From positions 41,800-105,799 of the forward strand of contig CAILZL010000002.1 in assembly GCA_903838705.1 (NCBI GenBank): a DNA stretch of 64,000 nucleotides, written 5' to 3'. Below are positions 1 through 8,661 of this stretch, piece by piece. Source of the DNA: an uncultured Pseudomonadota bacterium. GTDB taxonomy: Bacteria; Pseudomonadota; Gammaproteobacteria; Steroidobacterales; Steroidobacteraceae. Numbering within the stretch: the first letter of the stretch is position 1; every line of letters starts with the position of its first letter. Below the pieces are notes generated by a model that saw only the letters and a program-made list of their open reading frames with translations, searched no databases and was not told where the DNA came from. Both the position numbers and the translations under genes were made by a program.

Positions 1-381
1 CACTTCCTGCTCATGAGAGTCATGAGTCAGGCAATACCCGGCAATATGAAAGTAAGTCTGTTGCAACATGCCGAGCTGCTGAAAATAACTTCGAAGGGCA
101 ACAGCCACTTCCCGTGGCGAAACTTCACGCCTGGACAGCCTGTCGATAATGAACGATTCGATCACACCCGCTATCGGCGCACCGTTTACTGTCGCCAGCC
201 CGTAAGTTGAAATGCCGATTCCACCGGCTGCCATGAACAGCTTTGAGGCGCTATCCGAAGATGGCGTGGAAATGATAGTTTGCACAGCGGCCTGCTGATC
301 ACGGGTGAAGCTCGCGGTCAACCGGCTGTCGGCCGCCATGGCGATTCCCTCACGCGTACAAACAGTAACTACAAGCGACAT
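1..381 (-). CDS. Ntn-hydrolase family protein, proteasome beta-like fold (3' end outside window)
   Basis: An open frame of 127 codons starts at ATG 381-379 and runs off the left edge, so only the N-terminal part is present. The first 22 residues, ending in IAMAADSRLT, resemble the start of proteasome beta, HslV and Anbu subunits, where a buried Asp follows the first strands. KLFM followed by GIGISTYG and GAPIAGVIE also fits this fold. If the initiator Met is removed, Ser2 would sit where HslV and Anbu carry the catalytic Thr. That register is my own alignment by eye. It is divergent from the DUF349 gene with about 130 bp between starts. Substrate and catalytic activity are unknown. Confidence 0.7.
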   Translation of the reverse strand, partial: MSLVVTVCTREGIAMAADSRLTASFTRDQQAAVQTIISTPSSDSASKLFMAAGGIGISTYGLATVNGAPIAGVIESFIIDRLSRREVSPREVAVALRSYFQQLGMLQQTYFHIAGYCLTHDSHEQEV

Positions 382-513
382 TGCCTTTCACCAGAATTAT
401 TTAAAAACTTCATGGCAACCTGCTGCCAACTATTCGACCGACTCAGCTTGACACGAAATCCCGCATCATTAAGTGTCACAATATAGCCTTGCTGGATATA
501 GATATTCTCAATC

Positions 514-3204
514 ATGTTCGAAAAATTATTCCGAAAAAACAGATCGCCAAATGCGGCCGCGCCATCGGCAAATCAGGAAGCACCTGTACCTGCTGGTAAT
601 CAGGCACCGCAACAAAAACTGAAGGTGCCAACGAGCCCCAGCGCTGAAGAATTACTGAACTGGCAGGCGCGAATACTTGCGGCAGCCGGGGACGACACTT
701 TATTACTGCAACTGGCACATCAGGCTCCCACCGTCGACCTGAAAATGACAGCACTTCAAGCACTGACGCAGGAGAGCTCCTACAAACAGGCCATGCATGA
801 CTTCCGCGATCACGACAAGCGTCTTTATCGTGCAGCGAAGTCCCGCTGGGAAGCGGCCAGTGGCAGGCGTATCGCCAATGAGGCGGCGACTGCCCTGATC
901 GTCAGAGCACGTACATTGCTTCTTCAGGAAACCATACCAGTCAATCTGGTAGTAGAACTGGATCGGGCATGGGCCGGCATGGACAGCAAATTGCTCGATG
1001 CCGCATTGGTGACTGAATATTCACTGCTCAGCAAGCAACTGGCTGACAGGATTCGACTGCATGGAGAAAAAAATCAGTTGCTCACCCGCTGGCTGGCGGC
1101 GATGGATGCAGCCTTGAATCCATTTGCTGATCTGATACGCAGCGTCGCCAGGGGAGAGAACAACACCGCAGACCTGAGCAACGATCAGATCACCATCAGA
1201 ACACTGATCGACAACGCCCCTGAGTCCACTGATCCCCGAAGCGTCGCCATGCTTGATACCGCCATACAAAAGCTGGCATTGGCTGATTGCGTAATCAGGC
1301 GTGTTGAATTCCTGAACTCATTACCTTCTGCAGGAACAGCACATGCCGAAAACGAAGCACTGTTACTCACACAATGGCATGACCTTGCGGACCATACCGC
1401 AGGCCACTCTAAAGACCCCCTCAGATTCCTTGAACAGCGCTTCACCAGCTGGCGCAATGCCAACTCGTCTGCGCTGAAACTGGAGCAGGCCGCGCACGAA
1501 AAGGAATTGCATGCACGTCAGGCAGAAACCAATGCACAACGGAAACTTTCAATCCAGCGTGACGTAGAAGCGGCCGAGGTCGCACTGGCCGATGGACATA
1601 TTGCTGACCTGACACGCCTGCTCGCAGCACTCGAAAAAGCTCTGCATAACAGCTCGGTTGATACGAAAACTGCGCAACGTATCGACTTTCTGCGCCGCGA
1701 ACAGCATCGACTAAAAGGCTGGCAAAGCTGGGGCGGTGGACAAAGTCGCGAGCAGCTTGCAGAAGCAGCACAGGAACTCGCCCGTCTATCCACAGGAAAA
1801 ATTGACATCAGGGAACAGTCAGATGCAATCAGTAAGTTACGTACTCGCTGGAGAGAGCTGGACAAGCTGGGCGCCGCTTCCAGTCAATCTCTATGGCACA
1901 CCTTCGATAATGCATTGAAGGAAGCTTACACGCCGGTGGCCCTGCATGTGGAAAAGCGAAATCTTGCCCGTCAGGAAAACCTCGCAGCACGTGAGCTGAT
2001 TGTTACGGAGCTGATGCAAGCCAGAACGCGGTTGTTGCCCGACCAGCCGGATGATGAAACTTCAAGCTCACCACCTGACTGGCGCGCTATTTCGCATGCA
2101 CTTGATCAGGCACGTGCCGGTTGGCAAAAACTGGGGCCTGTGGAACACACTCTGCCACGTCTCGCCACGCAGGGCGATGAAGCAGTGACCACTCGTTATG
2201 CCGCAGCCTTTCAGGCACTGGAATCACCTCTGAAAATCGCGCACGAGGAAGGTATGCTGAAACGGGAGAAACTGATTGCAGCGACAACCAGACTCAGCGA
2301 TTCCGATCTGCTTGCGCGCGATCTCGTTGACAGAGTCAGAGAATTACAAATGCAATGGCAAGCCATCGCCAAAAGTCTGCCGTTATTTCGTCACGACGAG
2401 AACAGACTCTGGAGCTCGTTCAAGGCCGCAACTGATTCCATCTTCAAAGCAAGGGAAGAAGCCCGGGCAGCAAGCGAGGCCGTTATCACCGGCCTGATCA
2501 ATGCTCGCGAATCCATCATTACAGAATTAATTGCTGCCTCAAGCATGAGCATGGCTGCGGAAATCAGACGTGCAATATCTGATGCTGAGCTTGCCTGGCG
2601 TGCATGCCCGGACATTCCCAGATCACACCAGGCAAAACAACTGGATGCACGCTTTCGCGATGGGCTCAAGGCAGCGAAGAAGAGACTGGATGAGCTCGCT
2701 CAACTCGCATCGCAAGCAAAGCTGGATGACTTGCTTGCGGCAATTACTCTTTGCCATGAACGTGAGACGTTACAGTCTGCGGCCAGTATCAACGCCGAAC
2801 AGATTGCGGAAATGGAATCCAGATGGCACCAGATCACCGCATTGCCCGCATCCTGGAAAAAAGCGATGGATGCCCGCTTCTCCATGGATAACAACGCCTC
2901 AGATGATCCTGCCGGACAGCACACCGGCACACTCATCCTTGATTCTCTGCTGGAGCTTGAAGCCGCCTGCGGAATCGAGAGTCCGCAAGAGTTTCACGCC
3001 GCGCGGCAGCAGTTCAATATTCGTGCGCTTAAAAATGCGATGGAAGGCAGACAAGCCAGCACCAGCACCCCTGAAAACATTGAGCGACTGCTGATTGAGA
3101 CATCAAGACATCCCAAGCCTGACAAACAATCCATCGCCCGTCTGGAAAAAATAATCAGCCATCTACGCAAAGGTTTGCGCAGTCGCCAATCCGGCGATTC
3201 TTGA
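514..3204 (+). CDS. DUF349 domain-containing protein
   Basis: An 896-residue soluble protein with no signal peptide or membrane segment. It is built from repeated helical units carrying the DUF349 signature, an aromatic W with basic residues then a short L-x-x-x motif: RWRELDKLG near 446, GWQKLGPVEH near 536, QWQAIAKSLP near 615, AWRACPDIPR near 695 and RWHQITALPA near 770. Sequence between repeats is rich in Ala, Glu, Arg and Leu, consistent with long helices or coiled coil. The biochemical role of DUF349 proteins is not established to my knowledge. Transcription probably stops at the perfect inverted repeat at 3232-3266. The call is safe at family level only. Confidence 0.85.
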   Translation: MFEKLFRKNRSPNAAAPSANQEAPVPAGNQAPQQKLKVPTSPSAEELLNWQARILAAAGDDTLLLQLAHQAPTVDLKMTALQALTQESSYKQAMHDFRDHDKRLYRAAKSRWEAASGRRIANEAATALIVRARTLLLQETIPVNLVVELDRAWAGMDSKLLDAALVTEYSLLSKQLADRIRLHGEKNQLLTRWLAAMDAALNPFADLIRSVARGENNTADLSNDQITIRTLIDNAPESTDPRSVAMLDTAIQKLALADCVIRRVEFLNSLPSAGTAHAENEALLLTQWHDLADHTAGHSKDPLRFLEQRFTSWRNANSSALKLEQAAHEKELHARQAETNAQRKLSIQRDVEAAEVALADGHIADLTRLLAALEKALHNSSVDTKTAQRIDFLRREQHRLKGWQSWGGGQSREQLAEAAQELARLSTGKIDIREQSDAISKLRTRWRELDKLGAASSQSLWHTFDNALKEAYTPVALHVEKRNLARQENLAARELIVTELMQARTRLLPDQPDDETSSSPPDWRAISHALDQARAGWQKLGPVEHTLPRLATQGDEAVTTRYAAAFQALESPLKIAHEEGMLKREKLIAATTRLSDSDLLARDLVDRVRELQMQWQAIAKSLPLFRHDENRLWSSFKAATDSIFKAREEARAASEAVITGLINARESIITELIAASSMSMAAEIRRAISDAELAWRACPDIPRSHQAKQLDARFRDGLKAAKKRLDELAQLASQAKLDDLLAAITLCHERETLQSAASINAEQIAEMESRWHQITALPASWKKAMDARFSMDNNASDDPAGQHTGTLILDSLLELEAACGIESPQEFHAARQQFNIRALKNAMEGRQASTSTPENIERLLIETSRHPKPDKQSIARLEKIISHLRKGLRSRQSGDS

Positions 3205-3231
3205 ACTTTTTTACGGCCTTGTAAAAGCAAA

Positions 3232-3266
3232 CAGGCAGATAATGAATTTACTTCATTATCTGCCTG
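3232..3266. terminator. Perfect 15-bp inverted repeat between convergent genes
   Basis: CAGGCAGATAATGAA and its exact complement flank a 5-nt loop (TTTAC). No long T run follows on either side, so it may be a bidirectional terminator or mRNA-end stabilising hairpin serving the DUF349 gene (+) and the methyltransferase gene (-). Confidence 0.6.
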
Positions 3267-3325
3267 CCAACTTTAATTACTTCAAAAATAATCAGAGGAT
3301 CGCGCGATCCACACAACCCGCCGCA

Positions 3326-3835
3326 TCACAACTTAGTCAATACCACGTGCAGGTCTTTCACAGCATTGTTGTAATGCACAACTGCAAAATCCTTGAACTC
3401 ATTATCCCGGTCAGCAATGGTAGGCGAGAGCGCATGAGCGTAGCTGAAGTCAAAATCAGCATTGATATCGTAATAGCCATGCTGCAGCTTGTTATCCTCG
3501 CGCCATCTTCTGTTGTAATACAGGTATGAGCCGGCAACGATTGGCGGCCATTCATACGTTGCATCCTGTACCGCCAGATCACCGCAAGGAGTGATGAAGG
3601 TTGCCTTAGCTCCGAATTTCATCACTCTGTAGAGCTCCTGCATGAACTTTGCGCGCAATGCTTTGGGCACTCGCTGAAAAAAATACGAGCAATTAATTTC
3701 TTCTACTGAATCACTCTCCAATGGCCACGGGAACTGAAACAGATCAACGACAATATCCGTCGAGGGAGTCTTGTACAGATCAATACCAATAAAGCCCTTG
3801 CGCTTGCTATCACCGCAGCCAATATCAATTTTCAT
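3326..3835 (-). CDS. Small class I SAM-dependent methyltransferase-like protein
   Basis: A 169-residue protein opening with KIDIGCGDSKRKGFIGIDLY, the motif I glycine loop and acidic strand-2 end of class I SAM-dependent methyltransferases. Later, VDLFQFPWPLESDSVEEINC and ELYRVMKFGAKATFITP match the motif II-IV region of the Methyltransf_11 type. I chose ATG 3835 because GGTGAG lies 4 nt upstream; an in-frame GTG at 3844 is possible. The start overlaps the stop codon of the truncated ORF at 3825-3977, so the two were probably once co-transcribed. The usual C-terminal extension is short. Substrate unknown. Confidence 0.7.
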   Translation of the reverse strand: MKIDIGCGDSKRKGFIGIDLYKTPSTDIVVDLFQFPWPLESDSVEEINCSYFFQRVPKALRAKFMQELYRVMKFGAKATFITPCGDLAVQDATYEWPPIVAGSYLYYNRRWREDNKLQHGYYDINADFDFSYAHALSPTIADRDNEFKDFAVVHYNNAVKDLHVVLTKL

Positions 3836-3977
3836 AATTCTCACCGATTGTTTTTAAGTATTCTGAACCGAAGCCGCCCGACAGCAGACCCATACCAAAG
3901 ACGCTGATCCAGTACTGAGCCAACATCATCTTGGAATCCGGGCTGTAACCAACGCCAAACTGCCGCACCCAGTCCGG
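3825..3977 (-). pseudogene. C-terminal remnant of an unrecognised gene upstream of the methyltransferase
   Basis: On the minus strand, 50 codons are open from just after a TAA (3980-3978) to a TGA (3827-3825). The peptide contains VRQFGVGYSPDSKMMLAQYW and ends EYLKTIGENYEN, which looks like real protein rather than random frame. Its stop overlaps the methyltransferase ATG, as in translationally coupled operons. No good start with a ribosome binding site is seen and the sequence further upstream does not read as coding, so I interpret it as the tail of a gene that lost its 5' part. The family was not recognised. A genuine short ORF starting at the GTG near residue 4 cannot be excluded. Confidence 0.5.
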
Positions 3978-3980
3978 TTA

Positions 3981-4460
3981 GATTAAACGTCCGCACCTGC
4001 TAATGCCAGCAATGTAGGCCGAGGTTAAATCAAACCAGATGCAGATCCTGCAATTAACATGAAAGAACAATAAGCAGATAATTGGCTCAACCTCGCAAGA
4101 CCTACTTCCTGCATAAAACCGATGCTTACCCCTGTTAAACCGGATTACGGATTACAAGGTCAGGTACCCCAGAATAACAATGGGACAAAAACGGTCACTC
4201 TGAATTTGTTACTGCGACCATCAGGCACCCACCTCAGTGAGTCCTCTCGGCAACTTGCGCCAGAATGATCCTTTTCCAAGCCTGAATTTGTGACTGTTTA
4301 TACCTAATGTGACCGCCATTTTACATATCACACCAGAATATCCGGTACAGGTCGCAAACACTTGCCCCCCCCCGGGGGGAGTTGTGGTAATTTCCTGCCT
4401 AAGGGATCCGGGGATAGAACAACTGCGGTACTGCCGCAATTACAGATGAGATAGAAAATT
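3981..4460. other. Long non-coding stretch upstream of the VPLPA-CTERM gene
   Basis: About 480 bp without a convincing gene on either strand. It contains a C9G6 tract (4365-4379) about 80 bp before the downstream start codon and a short GCGG/CCGC hairpin just upstream of it. I looked for a sigma-54 element, which some PEP-CTERM genes have, but the GG and GC pairs present are not correctly spaced. Confidence 0.5.
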
Positions 4461-5132
4461 ATGCAAATGCTTAGCAAATTCGCTTCGACCACCAAAAAAG
4501 CCACACTGGTAGCCGTACTTTGCCTTGGTTTCGCAGTTCATGCTGAGGCTCTGCCCACTGGCTACAATGCAGCAGTCCAATTCTCGACCTCCGGGATCGC
4601 AGATCCCGCCGCGTTACCAGGTGCAGGAACTGTGGGCTGGTCCTTCAGCCTGTCAAGCGACCAAATCGTCGGATATCTCGGCCTGTACAACACAGACTTC
4701 AATGCCAATACCACAGTAGGCATCTGGAACAGTGCCGGCACTCTGCTGACCAGCGGGGTGTTCGACACGAACTTGACCAACGTCGATTTGAGCGACCTGC
4801 CTACCAGCAATTTTCTCTGGACAGCGATTACGCCAGTGACACTGGGAGCGGGTACCTACACCATTGGTGCCTACTCCAGTGCCGACCATTTCGGTGCGTA
4901 TGGTGTCGCCCCAACCACATTACCCGGCATGACCATTGTGAAATCATCCCTGCTGAGCTTTAACGGTGCACTGGATAAACCTACAAGTGACTTCAGTGGT
5001 GTGTATGCAAATGGCTTTTTTGGACCTAACTTTGCAGCTACTGCGCCCATCCCTGTGCCTACTGCATTCTGGTTGCTGGGCTCTGGCTTGATGGGACTGT
5101 TTGGAATTTCCAAGCGTAAAAGAACTGCTTAA
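4461..5132 (+). CDS. Secreted protein with VPLPA/PEP-CTERM-type C-terminal sorting signal
   Basis: A 223-residue protein with an N-terminal signal peptide (basic KKAT, then LVAVLCLGFAVHAEA). The body is rich in Gly, Ser, Thr and Asn and contains VGWSFSLSSDQIVGYLGLYN and GTYTIGAYSS, reminiscent of DUF4082-like beta-sandwich domains. The C terminus has PVPTAFWLLGSGLMGLFG followed by SKRKR: a short Pro-containing motif, one hydrophobic helix and a basic tail, the layout of the VPLPA variant of PEP-CTERM signals. Such proteins are processed by an exosortase/archaeosortase-type enzyme, none of which is in this window. Monocistronic, with a strong terminator directly after. Precise function unknown. 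Confidence 0.75.
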   Translation: MQMLSKFASTTKKATLVAVLCLGFAVHAEALPTGYNAAVQFSTSGIADPAALPGAGTVGWSFSLSSDQIVGYLGLYNTDFNANTTVGIWNSAGTLLTSGVFDTNLTNVDLSDLPTSNFLWTAITPVTLGAGTYTIGAYSSADHFGAYGVAPTTLPGMTIVKSSLLSFNGALDKPTSDFSGVYANGFFGPNFAATAPIPVPTAFWLLGSGLMGLFGISKRKRTA

Positions 5133-5150
5133 TCTCAACTTCTCAGTAAT

Positions 5151-5180
5151 AAAAAACGGCTCCCAAGGGAGCCGTTTTTG
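5151..5180 (+). terminator. Rho-independent terminator
   Basis: CGGCTCCC (5157-5164), 2-nt spacer, GGGAGCCG (5167-5174), followed by TTTTTG and preceded by A6. It ends the VPLPA-CTERM gene and, because of the A tract, may also act for the minus-strand ppx transcript. Confidence 0.9.
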
Positions 5181-5246
5181 TTTGCACAAACAGAATCTCA
5201 AGCAGCGCGCCGATTACATTTGCGAGCTACCATAAAATCGCAATCA

Positions 5247-6746
5247 CTATTCAAACCTGAGTCTGAATCCCACAGCCTTCAATAACTCGGATTCCTGATC
5301 CAGATCGGCGAGTGTCAGTGGATGATCCTCCAGCCAGCGACTCGGAAACTTCAGTTCCAGCCCACGGACTTTTGCCGCCAGTTTGATTTCCGGCAGGGGG
5401 GCCTTGCTGCGTCCACGATTAAGCAACACTGCCAGACGCAGCAATACAATCAGTAACTCCGCCTTGAGATGCCAGGGTGGTATGAGTTCTTCGAGAGTCT
5501 GAAGACTCAGCTTGCGGCGATGCGCCCCCACCAGTGTGGCCAGCAGCATTTGCTCCTCCCGCGGAAACCCGGGCATATCTGAATTCTGCAGAAGATAAGC
5601 ACCATGCCGGTGGTAGTGAGCGTGAGAAATATCCAGACCGATTTCATGAAGCCGGGCCGCCCAGCTCAGTATCTGTTCCGCCAGTGGCTCACCTATCGCC
5701 CACACTTGCTCAAGATCAGCCAACAGCTTCAACGCCGTAGACTCAACACGCTCCGCCTGTGCCAGATCGACGTGATAACGCGCCGCCATCGAACGTACAG
5801 TACGAACCCGCGCATCCTCATCAGTATGGCGACCCAGCAGATCGTAAAGCAGCCCTTCGCGCAACGCGCCATCTGCCGCACGCATACTGGTGATATCCAG
5901 TGAATGTATTACCTCTGCAAGAATAATCAGCCCGCCTGCAAAGACGGGCAGTCGATCCTCATCCAGTCCCGGCAATTTCAGCCGGGTGACATGACCCGCA
6001 CGCAACGCCTGTTCAATCGCGTTTTCCAGCGCTTCCAGCGTAATCGTGCCCTCACCCGAACCACAGGCACGCGCCACCTCAGCCAGCGCACGAATGGTGC
6101 CCGAACTGCCTAGCGCCTGATCCCAGCCGGTGGCTTTATAACGCTCAATAATGGGTTCAAGTTCAATCCGGGCTGCAAGCCGTGCCCTCTTGATGCGTTT
6201 TTCGGTGATTTCACCATCATCGAAGAATTGCTTGCTCATGGTGACACAGCCCATGCGCAGGCTCTCCAGCTGATGCGTCTGGAGTCCTTCACCGATGATG
6301 AATTCGGTACTGCCACCGCCAATATCCACTACCAGCCGCTTGCCCGGTTCGCCGGGAGAGCTGTGCGTAACACCGAGGTAGATGAGGCGCGCTTCTTCAA
6401 TACCGGAAATGATCTCGATGGGGTGGCCCAAAGCCGCATGCGCACGATCCAGAAAGGCGCCCTTGCGTCGTGCCTGACGGAATGTGTTTGTGCCGACTAC
6501 ACGTACGCTCTCGGCATGCATGTCGCGCAATCGCTGACCAAACCGTTCCATGCAGGCGAGCGCCTTGTCCATGACTTCACGAGAAAGCCGGCCCTGTTCA
6601 TCCAGCCCGAAGGCCAGCCGCACCGGCTCGCGCAGTCGATCAATGATGGTGAGCTGGCCGTGCAGATGGCGCGCCACCACCATGTGAAAGCTGTTCGACC
6701 CCAGATCGACAGCAGCGATGATTTCTGGAATTTTGCTGCGCGACAT
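5247..6746 (-). CDS. ppx: Exopolyphosphatase (Ppx/GppA family)
   Basis: A 499-residue ASKHA-fold phosphatase that removes terminal phosphates from polyphosphate, and in some members from pppGpp. DLGSNSFHM at 14-22 is the phosphate-1 motif, GIEEAR near 115-120 holds the catalytic Glu, and VVDIGGGSTEF near 139-149 is phosphate-2. The C-terminal half is the HD-like helical domain (DISHAHYHRHGAYLL). The length matches bacterial Ppx (about 500) rather than the short single-domain form. No ppk lies next to it; the upstream neighbour on the same strand is erpA, about 100 bp away. Ppx and GppA cannot be separated by eye. Confidence 0.9.
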   Translation of the reverse strand: MSRSKIPEIIAAVDLGSNSFHMVVARHLHGQLTIIDRLREPVRLAFGLDEQGRLSREVMDKALACMERFGQRLRDMHAESVRVVGTNTFRQARRKGAFLDRAHAALGHPIEIISGIEEARLIYLGVTHSSPGEPGKRLVVDIGGGSTEFIIGEGLQTHQLESLRMGCVTMSKQFFDDGEITEKRIKRARLAARIELEPIIERYKATGWDQALGSSGTIRALAEVARACGSGEGTITLEALENAIEQALRAGHVTRLKLPGLDEDRLPVFAGGLIILAEVIHSLDITSMRAADGALREGLLYDLLGRHTDEDARVRTVRSMAARYHVDLAQAERVESTALKLLADLEQVWAIGEPLAEQILSWAARLHEIGLDISHAHYHRHGAYLLQNSDMPGFPREEQMLLATLVGAHRRKLSLQTLEELIPPWHLKAELLIVLLRLAVLLNRGRSKAPLPEIKLAAKVRGLELKFPSRWLEDHPLTLADLDQESELLKAVGFRLRFE

Positions 6747-6847
6747 TTATTCAGTAGAGCGTTTTAACGGGGACTGTCTGGCTTGTCTGCAAGCTGAAGC
6801 CTGTAACCCGATCATTCAACCGGATTCAGAAACATCCCTGCGCAGAA

Positions 6848-7207
6848 CTAAACCGAGAATGAAGATCCACAACCACAGCTAGTAGTTGCGTTCGGGTTGC
6901 GGATGACAAATTGCGAACCTTCAAGATCTTCGCGATAGTCAATTTCCGCACCCGCCAGATACTGGATGCTCATCGGATCAATCACCAGCGTCACACCCGA
7001 ATTCTGTACCTGGGTATCACCCTCTTCGACGCTCTCATCAAAGGTAAATCCGTACTGAAAACCCGAGCAGCCACCGCCGCTGACAAATACCCGCAGCTTG
7101 AGATTGGGATTGGCCTCCTCCTGAATCAGCTGTGCAACCTTCTGTGCAGCCGCATCCGTAAACAACAGTGAGGGAGGAAAACCAGTATCAGTCAATTCAG
7201 CAGACAT
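6848..7207 (-). CDS. erpA: Iron-sulfur cluster insertion protein ErpA
   Basis: A 119-residue A-type Fe-S carrier that passes clusters to apo-enzymes such as IspG/IspH. The three ligand cysteines are present: Cys47 in SGGGCSGFQ, and Cys111 and Cys113 in [11 protein letters not shown] at the C terminus. [12 protein letters not shown] and [18 protein letters not shown] are typical of ErpA rather than IscA or SufA. It faces hemJ across a divergent intergenic region. The assignment to ErpA within the A-type family is likely but rests on sequence pattern only. Confidence 0.9.
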   Translation of the reverse strand: MSAELTDTGFPPSLLFTDAAAQKVAQLIQEEANPNLKLRVFVSGGGCSGFQYGFTFDESVEEGDTQVQNSGVTLVIDPMSIQYLAGAEIDYREDLEGSQFVIRNPNATTSCGCGSSFSV

Positions 7208-7451
7208 GTGCGCCTCTGGTACAAGCCATATTCCGGACGGGTTCAGTCTATCGCAAATCAGGCCCGCCGGACGGCCGGGAATGCGGCGACAACGCCACGA
7301 ATTGGTGATTTTCTGACCAAACTCAAGGTAACGGAGCCGCTATCCTGCCGGTGAGCCCGCATCTCCGGACAGCACATCCCCTACAATGCGCAGGCCTGTC
7401 ACAAAAGTCCGGGACAGGTACATCAATCTTCAGACCGAGCGAGCTAAATCA

Positions 7452-7889
7452 ATGTCCGGCCTTGCCACTTTCCTGCCTTATTTCAAGGCGCTGCATGTTG
7501 TGTTTGTCGTAACCTGGTTCGCCGGGCTGTTCTACCTGCCGCGCCTGTTCGTGTATCACGCCGATACAACAGATTCGCTCAGCAACGAACGCTTCAAGAT
7601 AATGGAGCGGCGGCTATACCTGATCATGAGCATGGGCGCATCGCTGGCAGCGGTATTTGGTCTGCTAATGCTGATTACGGCGCCGGGCTACCTGTCCATG
7701 GGATGGCTGCAGGCCAAACTGGTTCTGGTTGCCGTATTGATTGGCTACCACCTGTGGTGCAGGAAGCTGGTGCTGGTATTTGCTCATGATGCCAATACTC
7801 ATAGCCAGCGTTGGTATCGCTGGTTCAATGAAGCACCCAGCCTACTGCTGATCGCGATTGTAATTCTGGCGGTAGTGAAGCCTTTTTAA
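7452..7889 (+). CDS. hemJ: Protoporphyrinogen IX oxidase HemJ (membrane, UPF0093)
   Basis: A 145-residue integral membrane protein with about four helices. FKALHVVFVVTWFAGLFYLP near residues 11-30 is the hallmark HemJ N-terminal helix with the conserved His15, followed by Arg31. HemJ performs the penultimate haem synthesis step in many bacteria lacking HemG and HemY. I start at ATG 7452 because family members begin just before this helix and are about 140-150 aa; the longer frame from 7386 adds 22 residues with no homology or membrane character. It is divergently arranged with erpA. Confidence 0.88.
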   Translation: MSGLATFLPYFKALHVVFVVTWFAGLFYLPRLFVYHADTTDSLSNERFKIMERRLYLIMSMGASLAAVFGLLMLITAPGYLSMGWLQAKLVLVAVLIGYHLWCRKLVLVFAHDANTHSQRWYRWFNEAPSLLLIAIVILAVVKPF

Positions 7890-7921
7890 CTGATTACATT
7901 ACGCTGCATACAATCAGTCAT

Positions 7922-8494
7922 TCACGCCTGCTGACGCATCTCTCTGCGTCGCGCCAGCGTCCGCAGCGTTCTCTCCTCCTGCCACCATTCAGGCAACGGG
8001 GGCGGTCCCGCCTTGAATGCATACTTGCCCAGCTCATCAAGGGCCCGCGCATATACTGAACGCTTGAAATAAATAACATCACGCACGGGCGACCAGTAGT
8101 CGGTCCAGCGCCAGCGATCAAACTCCGGCTGTTCCATGGTGGTATCAAAGCGGAAGCGGTCATCGCTACCGATAAAGCGGAGCATGAACCAGCGCTGCTT
8201 CTGGCCTATGCAGGTTACCTTGCCTGTATGCCGCTGATAATTCTTTGGCAGCCGGTAACGCAGCCAGCCGCTGGTGCTGGCAACCACCTCCACATCGCGC
8301 GCCTCCAGCCCTACTTCTTCCTGCAATTCACGGAATAAGGCATCTTCCGGCTGCTCCCCCTGGGCAATACCACCCTGAGGGAATTGCCAGCCACGGCCAC
8401 CCGGGCGACCACCCACAAACACCTGTTGATCATCCCGGATCAGAATGATTCCAACATTGGCACGGAAGCCTTGAGCATCAATAAAATCAGTCAT
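7922..8494 (-). CDS. rppH: RNA pyrophosphohydrolase RppH (Nudix)
   Basis: A 190-residue Nudix hydrolase that converts 5'-triphosphate mRNA ends to monophosphate and so triggers RNase E decay. The N terminus MTDFIDAQGFRANVGIILI is close to canonical RppH. The Nudix box lies at about 41-63, GGIAQGEQPEDALFRELQEE followed by VGL, with all catalytic Glu residues. It is a little longer than the roughly 160-176 aa of enterobacterial RppH because of a basic C-terminal tail (WWQEERTLRTLARRREMRQQ). Stand-alone and convergent with hemJ, about 30 bp between stops. Confidence 0.93.
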   Translation of the reverse strand: MTDFIDAQGFRANVGIILIRDDQQVFVGGRPGGRGWQFPQGGIAQGEQPEDALFRELQEEVGLEARDVEVVASTSGWLRYRLPKNYQRHTGKVTCIGQKQRWFMLRFIGSDDRFRFDTTMEQPEFDRWRWTDYWSPVRDVIYFKRSVYARALDELGKYAFKAGPPPLPEWWQEERTLRTLARRREMRQQA

Positions 8495-8661
8495 GGAAAA
8501 TCATCAATAAATTTCGCTGAATTGTTTCACATGGCATCGGGGTCTGTCGTCTAATTCTTTCTACCCGGATCGCTCCTGCTGAACTTCAGCCCTGCAAAAT
8601 CGTGACTTATGCAAGCAGGGTGAGCTAAGGTGCGGCAGCTCAACGCTTCTGCCATATTCAT

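Noticed and set aside
4330..4370. Sigma-54 promoter for the VPLPA-CTERM gene
   Set aside because: GG and GC dinucleotides are present but 8 or 12 nt apart rather than 10.
8495..8661. Second cobalamin riboswitch before the btuC-like gene
   Set aside because: No B12 box and no CTGCCCCCGCAAC-type core were found in this interval.
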